DNA of 64,000 bases from CAVZGO01 sp963774935 (GCA_963774935.1 CAVZGO010000004.1:77625-141624); one strand, 5' to 3'; numbered from the stretch's first letter, positions 43,730 to 51,565 are shown. A program made the numbers and translations. Notes: generated by a model not told the origin, from the sequence alone.

Positions 43730-44236
43730 GTGTCTGGAGCACAATGTCCCAACTGTAATGCACCTCTTCGACCCGGAGCTCACTTCTGTTCGAGCTGCGG
43801 GAAATCGCTTCCAATTAGCGAGCCGGTGTGCATTAACTGCGGGTCGAAAATCCGTCCTGAGGCGAAGTTTTGTCCAAATTGCGGAAAGTCGACTAAGATT
43901 AAGCAAGAGCCAGTGATGGCTCAAGCGCCTCTCCAACAGACTCTGCCTGGTGCAACACCCGCGCAGCCATTCCAAAAACCAGCGCCGGTTGTAGAAACAC
44001 CTCATATAGAACCGCTGCCGGTTCCTCAAGTACTGCATTATGAACAGCCATCATCACCGCCAGTTGTTCGGAAATCTAATAAACGTCTGTGGATAATCAT
44101 TGCTGCGGCGGTGCTTGTGGTTGTTTTACTGGCGGTGGTTATGTTTTCTGGCGTGCTGGACCGACCCGTCGAGTTGACCGTGCCGACGCCGAATGCAGCA
44201 GCAACCCTGACCGCGGCTGCACCGGTCAATCCATAA
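43730..44236 (+). CDS. double zinc ribbon - TM protein, last gene of the array
   Basis: 168 residues: zinc ribbons CPNCNAPLRPGAHFCSSCG and CINCGSKIRPEAKFCPNCG, a Pro/Gln linker, and one transmembrane helix near the end (LWIIIAAAVLVVVLLAVVMF) with only ~25 residues outside. It is like the 26309 protein without its outer domain. GTG 43730 is seven bases after GGAGG (43718-43722); ATG 43724 is only one base from it. A strong terminator follows at 44316. Confidence 0.78.
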   Translation: MSGAQCPNCNAPLRPGAHFCSSCGKSLPISEPVCINCGSKIRPEAKFCPNCGKSTKIKQEPVMAQAPLQQTLPGATPAQPFQKPAPVVETPHIEPLPVPQVLHYEQPSSPPVVRKSNKRLWIIIAAAVLVVVLLAVVMFSGVLDRPVELTVPTPNAAATLTAAAPVNP

Positions 44237-44315
44237 GTTGCTTGGAGTAGTAGACCGGAGCTTTTCATTTTAGCGTTGGGCAGGTTCACTGCCCATTCGA
44301 ACAGGATATTTCTTA

Positions 44316-44356
44316 AATAACAGAGTGGATGGCGATCTGCCATCCACTCTGTTATT
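44316..44356. terminator. bidirectional terminator between convergent genes
   Basis: An 18-bp perfect stem: 44316-44333 pairs with 44339-44356 around the loop GATCT. T-rich sequence follows on both strands. It closes the 43-kb plus-strand array and the minus-strand SIMPL gene whose stop is at 44360. Confidence 0.85.
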
Positions 44357-44359
44357 GTG

Positions 44360-44593
44360 TTACTTGATTGCGTAAACGACAGAGACATCCACCTGGATCA
44401 CCAGTTGTCCTGGAGATACTGGAACATCAGATGACACCATGGCTGCGGCGCCACCCATGCCTTTTTCATAGATCGGGGTTGCTATATTGTATGAGCTGAT
44501 TGTTTGCACATCGCCTAAGGACACACCTGCTGCCTGGGCTAACTCAGTCGCCTGCATCTCTGCATCCTCAACGGCCAGTTTTCGAGCCTGTGA
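44360..44593 (-). CDS. SIMPL-domain protein, C-terminal part (frame break)
   Basis: SQARKLAVEDAEMQATELAQ, LGDVQTISSYN and LVIQVDVSVVYAIK are the second half of a SIMPL (DUF541) domain. They continue the gene starting at 45113 after one extra base at about 44593-44594 (GAACTC on the plus strand). The stop TAA is at 44360, immediately beside the terminator. Confidence 0.7.
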   Translation of the reverse strand, partial: SQARKLAVEDAEMQATELAQAAGVSLGDVQTISSYNIATPIYEKGMGGAAAMVSSDVPVSPGQLVIQVDVSVVYAIK

Positions 44594-45113
44594 ACTCGGC
44601 CTCGGAGCGGTCAGCGGCATCGAACTGGATACCAGAGACGGTATTGACGCCAGCTTTGACGACCACATCGAGCAGCTCTCCAATCGTATCCAAATCACGA
44701 ACGGTAATATAGAGGATATTATCAACAGTGTAAGTGATATCCCCGGTCGGTCGACCAGTCTGCGGGTCATATTGCTGCTGAGGATAGATGCTGAAATTCG
44801 TCGTCTGGATATCCTTCTCCTCGACGCCCATGGCTAGAATAGCTTCCTTTACCTTTTGGGCCTGCGTGGTGTTATCGTTGACGGCTTTTGCGGCATCTTT
44901 GCCTTCAGTATGTACTCCCAGGGTTACATAAGCAATATTGGGAGTGAGATATGATTTACCGGTACCATTAACAGTAATTGTGCGGGTCAGCTTTTCCTCA
45001 GTTGTTGAACCAGTTGTCTGGTTCAGGTTCTTTGCTGCTGCTACACCAGCGAAACCGCTCAGAATTGCAGCTACCAGCAGTACACTTATTACGATTGTTA
45101 CTTTCTTACTCAT
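44568..45113 (-). CDS. exported SIMPL-domain (DUF541) protein, N-terminal part
   Basis: A signal peptide (MSKKVTIVISVLLVAAILSGFAG) is followed by RTITVNGTGKSYLTPNIAYVTLGVHTEGKDAA, QTTNFSIYPQQQYD and ITVRDLDTIGELLDVVVKAGVN, which are typical of the SIMPL family, periplasmic or surface proteins linked to envelope stress. AAGGAGG on the minus strand is five bases before ATG 45113. The frame is out of register for its last ~8 residues. Restored length is about 250 residues, normal for the family. Confidence 0.8.
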   Translation of the reverse strand: MSKKVTIVISVLLVAAILSGFAGVAAAKNLNQTTGSTTEEKLTRTITVNGTGKSYLTPNIAYVTLGVHTEGKDAAKAVNDNTTQAQKVKEAILAMGVEEKDIQTTNFSIYPQQQYDPQTGRPTGDITYTVDNILYITVRDLDTIGELLDVVVKAGVNTVSGIQFDAADRSEAEFTGSKTGR

Positions 45114-45286
45114 CACGACCTCCTTGGCTTGATGTTTTGTGGTTTGAGATGACATGGGTGATTTTTATCATCTCGTTCTAAGACGAAAAAAGGCGAAATT
45201 GGGTTCCCGATTCATGGGTTATCGCCTTGATTCCTGATCCTCATATGCAATTCTAACAGGACACTTCCAGTCCATTAATAGTCGGG

Positions 45287-45295
45287 TGTTATAAT
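45287..45295 (+). promoter_or_regulatory. extended -10 promoter of clpC
   Basis: TGTTATAAT at 45287-45295: a TGn-TATAAT extended -10. No good -35 is seen. Transcription would start near 45302, leaving a ~33-base leader. I saw no CIRCE-type inverted repeat. Confidence 0.5.
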
Positions 45296-45334
45296 CAGGC
45301 AAGATAATAGGTCTATTTGAAGGATGATATCACT

Positions 45335-47818
45335 ATGATGCGATTTGATCGTTTTACTGAGCGTGCGCAAGAAGCAGCTCAGCGAGCAGCAGAAATAATT
45401 CAACGTTATGGGCACAACCAGATTGATACCGAGCATATATTGCTGGCATTGATTGAACAGCCTAATGGGGTGATTCCCCAGATCCTGGAAATATTAAAAG
45501 TAGATTCCACTGCTTTGGTGGAACGTTTGGACTACATTTTACGCACCAGCCCGAAAGCCAATATATTTGGCGGCGGCGCCGGGCAGATATTTATTACCCC
45601 ACGTGTAAAGCGCATCATTGATCTGGCAAACGAAGAAGCCAATCGCTTGAAAGATGAATATATTTCCACCGAGCACATTTTTATGGCGATTTTAAGCGAG
45701 CGTTCTACACCTGCAGCCCGGCTGTTAGAAGGCGCTGGTGTGACTCGCGAACGAGTGTACGATGCTGTCCAGCAGATTCGCGGCGGGCAGCGCGTCACAG
45801 ATCCGCAAGCCGAAACGCGATATCGCACCCTGGAGCGTTTTTCACGTGACCTAACACAGATGGCAAGGGAAGGTAAACTTGATCCCGTCATTGGACGAGA
45901 CACAGAAATCCTGCGCGTGATCCAGGTGCTTTCGCGGCGAACGAAAAATAATCCGGTTCTCATCGGAGAAGCCGGGGTGGGCAAAACTGCTATTGTGGAA
46001 GGTCTGGCACAAAAAATCGCAAGCAATGATGTTCCGGAGATCCTGACCGGTAAACGGGTTCTGTCGCTTGATCTTGGTGCAATGATAGCTGGCTCTCGCT
46101 TCCGGGGTGAGTTTGAGGAACGCCTTAAAGCGGCGCTCGATGAAATTCAACGCGCTGCTGGTGAAGTGATCCTGTTCATCGATGAGCTGCACACTGTTGT
46201 AGGAGCAGGGGCAGCCCAGGGAGCAATGGATGCGTCCAATATGTTGAAACCAGCGCTGGCTCGTGGCGAGCTTCAATGCGTTGGTGCAACTACATTAGAT
46301 GAATATCATAAGCACATTGAAAAAGATGCTGCGCTTGAGCGTCGATTTGCGCCGGTTTACGTAGAAGAACCCAGCATCGAGGACACGATCCTGATGTTGC
46401 ACGGCCTGCGTGACCGTTACGAGGCGCATCATAAAGTGCGCTTCTCAGATGACGCTCTGGTTGATGCAGCTCGTCTATCGGCAAGATATGTTACAGAGCG
46501 GCATCTGCCTGATAAGGCAATAGACCTGATGGATGAGGCCGCAGCAAAGCTACGCGTAGCTCTATACTCTTTGCCACCCGAAATCAAGGAGCTGAAGAGC
46601 GAAATTGATCGTATTACTGCTGAAGAAGAGCAAGCAGGAATCGAACGCGATTATGAACGCGCAGCGCAGAAAAAATCGGAGCGCTTGCGACTGGAGACTG
46701 AATTTAACCAAAAACGCGACCAGTGGGAAGCTGAACACCAGCTTGACGAGGTGGTTGATGTCGATGATATTGCTGAGGTAGTTGCTCAGTGGACTGGGAT
46801 ACCGGTCAGCCAGATGATGGAAACCGAGTCGCAAAAACTGCTTCAAATGGAAGAACGACTGCATGAGCATATCATCGGGCAGGACGAGGCGATCAAAGCG
46901 ATTTCGGATGCGATTCGAAGAGCACGCTCTGGCATGAAAGATCCTCGCCGGCCGATTGGTTCCTTTATCTTTATCGGCCCATCTGGCGTGGGGAAGACGG
47001 AGCTCGCCAAGGCATTGGCGCGTTTTATGTTCGATGATGAAGAAGCCCTGGTGCGGGTGGATATGAGCGAATACCGCGAGCAACATACGGTTTCACGCTT
47101 GTTCGGTGCACCTCCAGGCTATGTTGGTTATGAGGAAGGCGGTCAATTGACCGAGGCGGTCCGACGTAGACCCTACCGCGTTATCCTTTTTGACGAAATA
47201 GAAAAAGCCCATCCAGAGGTGTGGAACGCGTTGTTGCAAATTCTGGACGATGGTCGATTGACAGATGGGCAAGGACGGTCGGTCAATTTCCGCAACACTG
47301 TCCTGATTATGACTTCAAACCTGGGTACTGAATATGTGCGCCACGCTGGTACTTTAGGATTTATCCCGCCCACCGCCTCATCCGAAGAACGGCAGGATCA
47401 TGAAAAGATAGAAAAAGCGCTTAAGAGCACATTCCGGCCGGAATTTTTGAACCGCATCGACGAAATCATTACTTTCTCACCGCTCTCGCGAACCCAGATG
47501 GTGGAGATTGTCGACCTGCAGATGAAAGAAATCGCTGATCGGCTGAAGGAGAATGGCGTACAGGTTGAGCTCGCTCCGGCAGGGCGGAAATGGTTAGCCG
47601 ACCAGGGATATGATCCTGCATTCGGCGCCCGGCCCCTAAAACGGGCATTGCAGAAATTTGTAGAAAGCCCTCTTTCGATCAGTCTGCTGAGCGGTGAATT
47701 TAAGCGCGGTGAAACCATCCTGGTTGACCTGGATGAAGTAAATGATAAATTGGTATTTCGATCATTAGGAGAAGGTGTACTGGCAGAAGCGATCGATAAT
47801 GCTGTTGTCCAATCCTAA
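45335..47818 (+). CDS. clpC: ATP-dependent Clp protease ATPase subunit ClpC
   Basis: 827 residues. Two Clp N-terminal repeats (FTERAQEAAQRAAEIIQRYG, DTEHILLAL; STEHIFMAIL), AAA-1 with Walker A GEAGVGKT (~211) and FIDELHTVVGAGAA, a short middle domain with a UVR-like segment (IERDYERAAQKKSERLRLE), AAA-2 with GPSGVGKT (~548) and the C-terminal D2 small domain (GARPLKRALQKFVESPLS). The short middle domain separates it from the disaggregase ClpB. It unfolds proteins and feeds them to ClpP in the cytosol. ATG 45335 follows AAGGA by ten bases. Its stop overlaps the stop of the convergent small gene by four bases. Confidence 0.93.
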   Translation: MMRFDRFTERAQEAAQRAAEIIQRYGHNQIDTEHILLALIEQPNGVIPQILEILKVDSTALVERLDYILRTSPKANIFGGGAGQIFITPRVKRIIDLANEEANRLKDEYISTEHIFMAILSERSTPAARLLEGAGVTRERVYDAVQQIRGGQRVTDPQAETRYRTLERFSRDLTQMAREGKLDPVIGRDTEILRVIQVLSRRTKNNPVLIGEAGVGKTAIVEGLAQKIASNDVPEILTGKRVLSLDLGAMIAGSRFRGEFEERLKAALDEIQRAAGEVILFIDELHTVVGAGAAQGAMDASNMLKPALARGELQCVGATTLDEYHKHIEKDAALERRFAPVYVEEPSIEDTILMLHGLRDRYEAHHKVRFSDDALVDAARLSARYVTERHLPDKAIDLMDEAAAKLRVALYSLPPEIKELKSEIDRITAEEEQAGIERDYERAAQKKSERLRLETEFNQKRDQWEAEHQLDEVVDVDDIAEVVAQWTGIPVSQMMETESQKLLQMEERLHEHIIGQDEAIKAISDAIRRARSGMKDPRRPIGSFIFIGPSGVGKTELAKALARFMFDDEEALVRVDMSEYREQHTVSRLFGAPPGYVGYEEGGQLTEAVRRRPYRVILFDEIEKAHPEVWNALLQILDDGRLTDGQGRSVNFRNTVLIMTSNLGTEYVRHAGTLGFIPPTASSEERQDHEKIEKALKSTFRPEFLNRIDEIITFSPLSRTQMVEIVDLQMKEIADRLKENGVQVELAPAGRKWLADQGYDPAFGARPLKRALQKFVESPLSISLLSGEFKRGETILVDLDEVNDKLVFRSLGEGVLAEAIDNAVVQS

Positions 47819-48147
47819 ACCTGGTTACTATTTGTAGCTGGTTCTTCGTCCCTGAACTCACCGCCAGATATGCTTTGATTGACCAATTTTCGTTTGCTGT
47901 TAAACGTTAATTCCACATCAATTTTCTGGTAACAACGCGCCTGGCCGATGATGACCTTATGTGAGTAATAGGTCGTCTCGGCTGGTGTGTTGGCATATTC
48001 GATACTCAAGTCATTCCGCAGATCGATACGAGTGTGGATGATCTCCCCGCAGCGGGTGCATCTTACAGTAATCCAGGTTGAGTAATCGGGAGCTTTTCTA
48101 GGTCCGCTGGCTGAAAAGAAGGAACTTATTTTCTTTAAGAAGCCCAT
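47815..48147 (-). CDS. small CxxC protein of unknown function
   Basis: 110 residues: a basic, aromatic N-terminus (MGFLKKISSFFSA), then ITVRCTRCGEIIHTRIDLRND, a CxxC knuckle, and a beta-rich middle with YYSHKVIIGQARCYQKIDVELTFNSKRK. The four Cys/His candidates could hold one zinc. It ends in an acidic tail. I do not recognise the family. GAGG on the minus strand favours ATG 48147 over 48150. Convergent with clpC. Confidence 0.75.
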   Translation of the reverse strand: MGFLKKISSFFSASGPRKAPDYSTWITVRCTRCGEIIHTRIDLRNDLSIEYANTPAETTYYSHKVIIGQARCYQKIDVELTFNSKRKLVNQSISGGEFRDEEPATNSNQV

Positions 48148-48211
48148 CATTTACCTCACCGTGAGTAAAATGTAATGCTCGCCACACATGTATCAGGATT
48201 TATATCATTCG

Positions 48212-48239
48212 ATGCCGCTCGATTATGGGGCGGCATTTT
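48212..48239 (+). terminator. weak hairpin plus T-run
   Basis: A 9-bp stem (48212-48220 with 48228-48236, one G-T pair) followed by TTTTC on the plus strand. It overlaps the stop codon of the minus-strand gene at 48223. It could block readthrough from clpC. Confidence 0.35.
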
Positions 48240-49083
48240 CTATGATGCGCGCTTGCAGGCTGCCATCCAGGCGCATGATCGCTGTAACTGTCACCGGCGC
48301 ACCCGGCAGGTTGCGGCTTAACTTTATAGTTCCATCGTCAATTAGAAATCTAACACCTGCAACGGTCAACGAGTTGTCATCGCTCTGATCAATTGTGCCT
48401 GTGACGATAAACAGGCGTGGTCGTAGCTGAGCAGCCTCGATTGTTCCGTTTTGGAGTGTCGTACCTGTGATTTCGACCAACATTCCAGTATCGATCTGAC
48501 CAATTAGTTGAGCGTCGGGTGGAACACTGATCTCCAATTGGTCGAATTTCCAGTTGCCAGGTGGTATATCAATCAGACCTGCTGTGAACTGAACAGGTTG
48601 TTCATGACCTTCATTGGCTAATCGACGGACTTCTTCTAATCGTTGCTGATCAAATGAACGCTCCATTGCCAGACGTCGTGCAGCATCTGGTGTTATGGCA
48701 ACCTGTACCTGGCGAACGACTTGCTTCACCGGGTACAGGAAATCGCCTGGTAAAGATTTCGAGGCTGACAGGAAAATCAGTATGAATGCAGCCAACAGAC
48801 TAACCAGAATTACCAGACCCAACCAACCGGAGCATGATCGTCGACGAGATGTGGATGCGAGCTGATTGATTTCCTGGACCATGAGCGACCGGCTATATGT
48901 TTGGGCGCTGTCTGGAACAATTAGCCGGCTGCTGAATAATTGAAGTGCCTGTGCGGCTTCCAGACGAGGTTCAATCCATTCCGTTAATTGGGGGTAGATT
49001 TCAAGAATTTTCTCGAGTTGTTCCCCCGCTTGAAGCTTTTGTAAGCAGACTTCCAGAGCGCGTACCTGAATATCACGCTGCAT
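48223..49083 (-). CDS. membrane protein with DUF5667- and DUF5666-like domains
   Basis: 286 residues. The N-terminus (~1-75) is a helical cytosolic region (EVCLQKLQAGEQLEKILEIYPQ) like that of anti-sigma-type proteins. One transmembrane helix (~94-114, LGLVILVSLLAAFILIFLSA) is followed by LPGDFLYPVKQVVRQVQVAI...RLAMERSFDQQRLEEVRRLA, the DUF5667 signature. The outer C-terminal part contains a DUF5666-like beta barrel (GTIDQSDDNSLTVAGVRFLID, VTAIMRLDGSLQARII). The start ATG shares its A with the TGA of the sigma-like gene upstream. So the two are translationally coupled and it is a likely anti-sigma partner, by context. Confidence 0.78.
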   Translation of the reverse strand: MQRDIQVRALEVCLQKLQAGEQLEKILEIYPQLTEWIEPRLEAAQALQLFSSRLIVPDSAQTYSRSLMVQEINQLASTSRRRSCSGWLGLVILVSLLAAFILIFLSASKSLPGDFLYPVKQVVRQVQVAITPDAARRLAMERSFDQQRLEEVRRLANEGHEQPVQFTAGLIDIPPGNWKFDQLEISVPPDAQLIGQIDTGMLVEITGTTLQNGTIEAAQLRPRLFIVTGTIDQSDDNSLTVAGVRFLIDDGTIKLSRNLPGAPVTVTAIMRLDGSLQARIIENAAP

Positions 49084-49583
49084 CAGCTTGCCTCTTCCAG
49101 AAATCGCCGCATCAGATCCAGTGCTTCAAATTGAGATTCTCGGATTTCTGCAGTGGTTCGTCCGCAGATGATGCTGATCTCATCCGCCGATATTCCACCG
49201 GCAAAGCGTAGCGCCAGGATATGCTGCTGCTCCAATGAAAGCTGCCACAGGCTCTGGTGAACGATCGCCCCTAACCAGGAAAACTGGTCTTTCGTTGCGT
49301 TGGAAGGTGCAGTCGGTGCAGATTTCCCTTTAGGTTCTGTGGATTTTTGACTACCCTTCTTGTTGCGGAGCGACGCATTGGCTAGCTCATTTGCTATTTT
49401 GAACAGTAATTCTCCCGATCGATCGATCAGACCTGGTTCTTTCCGCAGGGCATTGACCAGATGGACAAATGCCTGGCCGCTTATTGCCTCACACAATTCT
49501 GGCTCTCCGATGCGAAAAGCAAGATAGCGATAAATCTGGGGAAAATATTTTTCGTGAATCTCAAGTAAAGCAAGCTCGTCCAT
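49083..49583 (-). CDS. RNA polymerase sigma-70 / ECF-like factor
   Basis: 166 residues. An N-terminal region 2-like segment (HEKYFPQIYRYLAFRIGEPELCEAISGQAFVH), a basic Lys/Ser/Pro linker (KKGSQKSTEPKGKSAP) and a region 4-like helix-turn-helix (LWQLSLEQQHILALRFAGGISADEISIICGRTTAEIRE). It is shorter and more diverged in region 2 than usual, so promoter recognition could be altered. It is paired with the coupled membrane protein downstream. Confidence 0.72.
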   Translation of the reverse strand: MDELALLEIHEKYFPQIYRYLAFRIGEPELCEAISGQAFVHLVNALRKEPGLIDRSGELLFKIANELANASLRNKKGSQKSTEPKGKSAPTAPSNATKDQFSWLGAIVHQSLWQLSLEQQHILALRFAGGISADEISIICGRTTAEIRESQFEALDLMRRFLEEAS

Positions 49584-49648
49584 TCATTGGATTTTATCTT
49601 AGTTTTTCCACTTGGTGAGGCTAAGAGAGGTAACTTGGCATCCGTAAT

Positions 49649-49664
49649 TGTGACATAAGTCATA
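49649..49664 (+). promoter_or_regulatory. CRP/FNR-type operator upstream of nrfHA
   Basis: TGTGACATAAGTCATA: TGTGA-N6-TCATA, nine of ten consensus positions of the CRP-family 16-mer. Its centre (49656.5) lies 41.5 bases before a start placed 7 bases after the TAATAT box at 49686-49691, the classic class II activator position. A Crp/Fnr gene is encoded 2 kb downstream. Confidence 0.62.
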
Positions 49665-49685
49665 TTCGCAAGAGTGGTCTTGTGT

Positions 49686-49691
49686 TAATAT
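49686..49691 (+). promoter_or_regulatory. -10 box of the nrfHA promoter
   Basis: TAATAT, with no good -35 hexamer in front; the CRP/FNR-type site occupies that place, as in activator-dependent class II promoters. Predicted start is near 49698, leaving a ~60-base leader. Confidence 0.5.
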
Positions 49692-49759
49692 CGGTGTAAA
49701 ATGGGATTAAAATCAGATAAGAATCTCTTGCGTGTTCGACCTATTTTGACAGGTGAGGC

Positions 49760-50251
49760 ATGCTCAAAATTCCAATAATTGTCGGGATCGTTGCACTACT
49801 CGTAGTTGCAGGTGTAGGCATGTGGGTGACTGACTTCACTGCTTACCTTGGTAATAATCCTACCACCTGCAACAACTGCCACGTTATGGATAACGTGTAT
49901 GAGGGTTGGTATCATTCTGGGCATAAATCTGTGACAACCTGCAATGATTGCCATGTTCCACACGCTTTTATCCCTAAGTACCTTGTGAAGGCACAATCAG
50001 GGTATCACCATGTTACTGCATTCATGTTTGGGGAGATACCTGATGCTATTCGCGCGAAAGAATCGTCTCGCGAGGTGGTGCAGGAAAACTGTGAGCGCTG
50101 CCATGAGGCTGCCATTATGAACTTTAACATGGGAGACTACCCCGGAGATGATCCCGGGCGGTATTGTTTTGAGTGCCATCGTAATGTTGCTCACGGTGGA
50201 CGGGGATTATCCATTCTGCCATATCGACATGTGGAGGAAGCAGATAAATGA
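49760..50251 (+). CDS. nrfH: cytochrome c nitrite reductase small subunit NrfH
   Basis: 163 residues of the NapC/NirT family. One N-terminal membrane helix (IIVGIVALLVVAGVGMWV), then four haem c sites: CNNCH, CNDCH, CERCH, CFECH. The haem 1 region has the CNNCHVMDN pattern typical of NrfH, where a methionine serves as axial ligand. It takes electrons from the menaquinol pool and passes them to NrfA on the outer face of the membrane. Length is normal. GGTGAGG precedes ATG 49760. It overlaps nrfA by four bases (ATGA). Confidence 0.95.
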   Translation: MLKIPIIVGIVALLVVAGVGMWVTDFTAYLGNNPTTCNNCHVMDNVYEGWYHSGHKSVTTCNDCHVPHAFIPKYLVKAQSGYHHVTAFMFGEIPDAIRAKESSREVVQENCERCHEAAIMNFNMGDYPGDDPGRYCFECHRNVAHGGRGLSILPYRHVEEADK

Positions 50252-51537
50252 AACGCACAATTTATATACTCACTGGTATTATCGTTGTCCTGGCGGTTGC
50301 GATCGTCGGCATTTTGATCTTTATGAAGAACCAGCCCCCAGAAACTCGTGGAATTAAGCCCCTGGTAGTGATTGAAGAGATGGAGCCAGATTCTTCAAAG
50401 TGGGGGGTTAATTTCCCCAACCAGTACAGCACGTTACTCCTCACCGAGGATAATAACAACCGCACAACCTTTGGTGGGTCAGAGCCGTACTCAAAACTGG
50501 AACAGGATCCACGGTTGATTCAGCTATTTGCCGGGTATCCTTTCAGTATTGATTACAACGAAGAACGCGGCCACATGAACTCATTGACGGATGTGCGGGC
50601 AACCAAACGTATCAATGAAAAGACGCCCGGCACCTGCTACTCGTGCAAATCATCCAATAATCCAGGCTTGTGGGATTCGATGGGTGCAGCGGACTTCTTT
50701 AAAACCCCATTCGCTGAATTAGGCAAACAAATCACTGAGCCTATCGGTTGCGCTAACTGCCACGAAGCAAATACAATGCGATTAATCGTTACCAACCCTG
50801 CGTTCGAAGAAGCTCTGGTAGCTCAGGGTCTTGATTGGCGCACCTTCACCCGCCAGGAGATGCGTACCGTGGTGTGTGGGAACTGCCATGTGGAGTATTA
50901 CTTTAAAGGTGATGGGAAGTACTTAACCTTCCCCTGGGAAAATGGAAGGCGGATCGAGAATATCTCCGAATATTATCAGGAAGAAGGTTTCAAGGATTGG
51001 GATCATGCCGATTCTGGGGCGCCAATGATTAAGATGCAGCACCCGGAATTCGAAGTCTTCACGGCGGATAGCACACACTACAAAGCTGGTGTGGCTTGTG
51101 CAGATTGCCATATGCCCTACACCCGTGATGGCGCAGCCAAGTTCTCCACCCATAACGTACAGAGCCCGCTCCTGAATGCAGAAACTGCCTGCGGTCAATG
51201 CCATACCGATGTTGCATATGCTGTTGATCGCGTGGCAACCATCCAGACCCAGGTTCGCCAGACCATGGATGCCACTGAGGATGCGATTGTCGCAGCGATT
51301 GAGGCAATTAAAATGGCTTCGAGTTCAGAGAATGTGGATGCTAAGTTGATTGAAGAAGCGCGAAATTTGCATCGAGAAGCGCAGCTCCGCTGGGATTTCA
51401 TCGCTGCTGAAAACAGTATGGGTTTCCATAATCCAGAGGAAGCTCTGCGCATTCTGGCAAACGCGACAGACCTGGCTCGTCAGGCGCAATTAAAGGCTCT
51501 TCAGGCTGCAGGCACTATTCAAGCGGCCGGGCAGTAA
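50248..51537 (+). CDS. nrfA: pentahaem cytochrome c nitrite reductase NrfA
   Basis: 429 residues with a signal anchor (IYILTGIIVVLAVAIVGILIFM). It reduces nitrite to ammonium with six electrons. The catalytic haem has the special CxxCK site (CYSCK); four CxxCH sites follow (CANCH, CGNCH, CADCH, CGQCH). Active-site residues can be seen: Arg in ERGHMNSL, Tyr in HVEYYF, His in KMQHPEFE. The KxQ and EY residues that hold calcium in the E. coli enzyme are kept, so this is the calcium-dependent type. It works with NrfH in the membrane and gives the cell dissimilatory nitrite reduction to ammonium. Confidence 0.96.
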   Translation: MKRTIYILTGIIVVLAVAIVGILIFMKNQPPETRGIKPLVVIEEMEPDSSKWGVNFPNQYSTLLLTEDNNNRTTFGGSEPYSKLEQDPRLIQLFAGYPFSIDYNEERGHMNSLTDVRATKRINEKTPGTCYSCKSSNNPGLWDSMGAADFFKTPFAELGKQITEPIGCANCHEANTMRLIVTNPAFEEALVAQGLDWRTFTRQEMRTVVCGNCHVEYYFKGDGKYLTFPWENGRRIENISEYYQEEGFKDWDHADSGAPMIKMQHPEFEVFTADSTHYKAGVACADCHMPYTRDGAAKFSTHNVQSPLLNAETACGQCHTDVAYAVDRVATIQTQVRQTMDATEDAIVAAIEAIKMASSSENVDAKLIEEARNLHREAQLRWDFIAAENSMGFHNPEEALRILANATDLARQAQLKALQAAGTIQAAGQ

Positions 51538-51565
51538 AATAATTCTCAATTAACAAGCTAAATAG

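Noticed and set aside
1644..44236. The array as a type VI or type VII secretion locus
   Set aside because: Kinase, PP2C, FHA and vWA parts fit, but there is no ClpV, VipA/B, Hcp, VgrG, EccC or WXG100 gene. clpC at 45 kb is the ordinary protease partner.
44316..44356. The long inverted repeat as an attachment or integron site
   Set aside because: It lies between two convergent stops with T-rich flanks on both sides, which is a terminator; no integrase is in the window.
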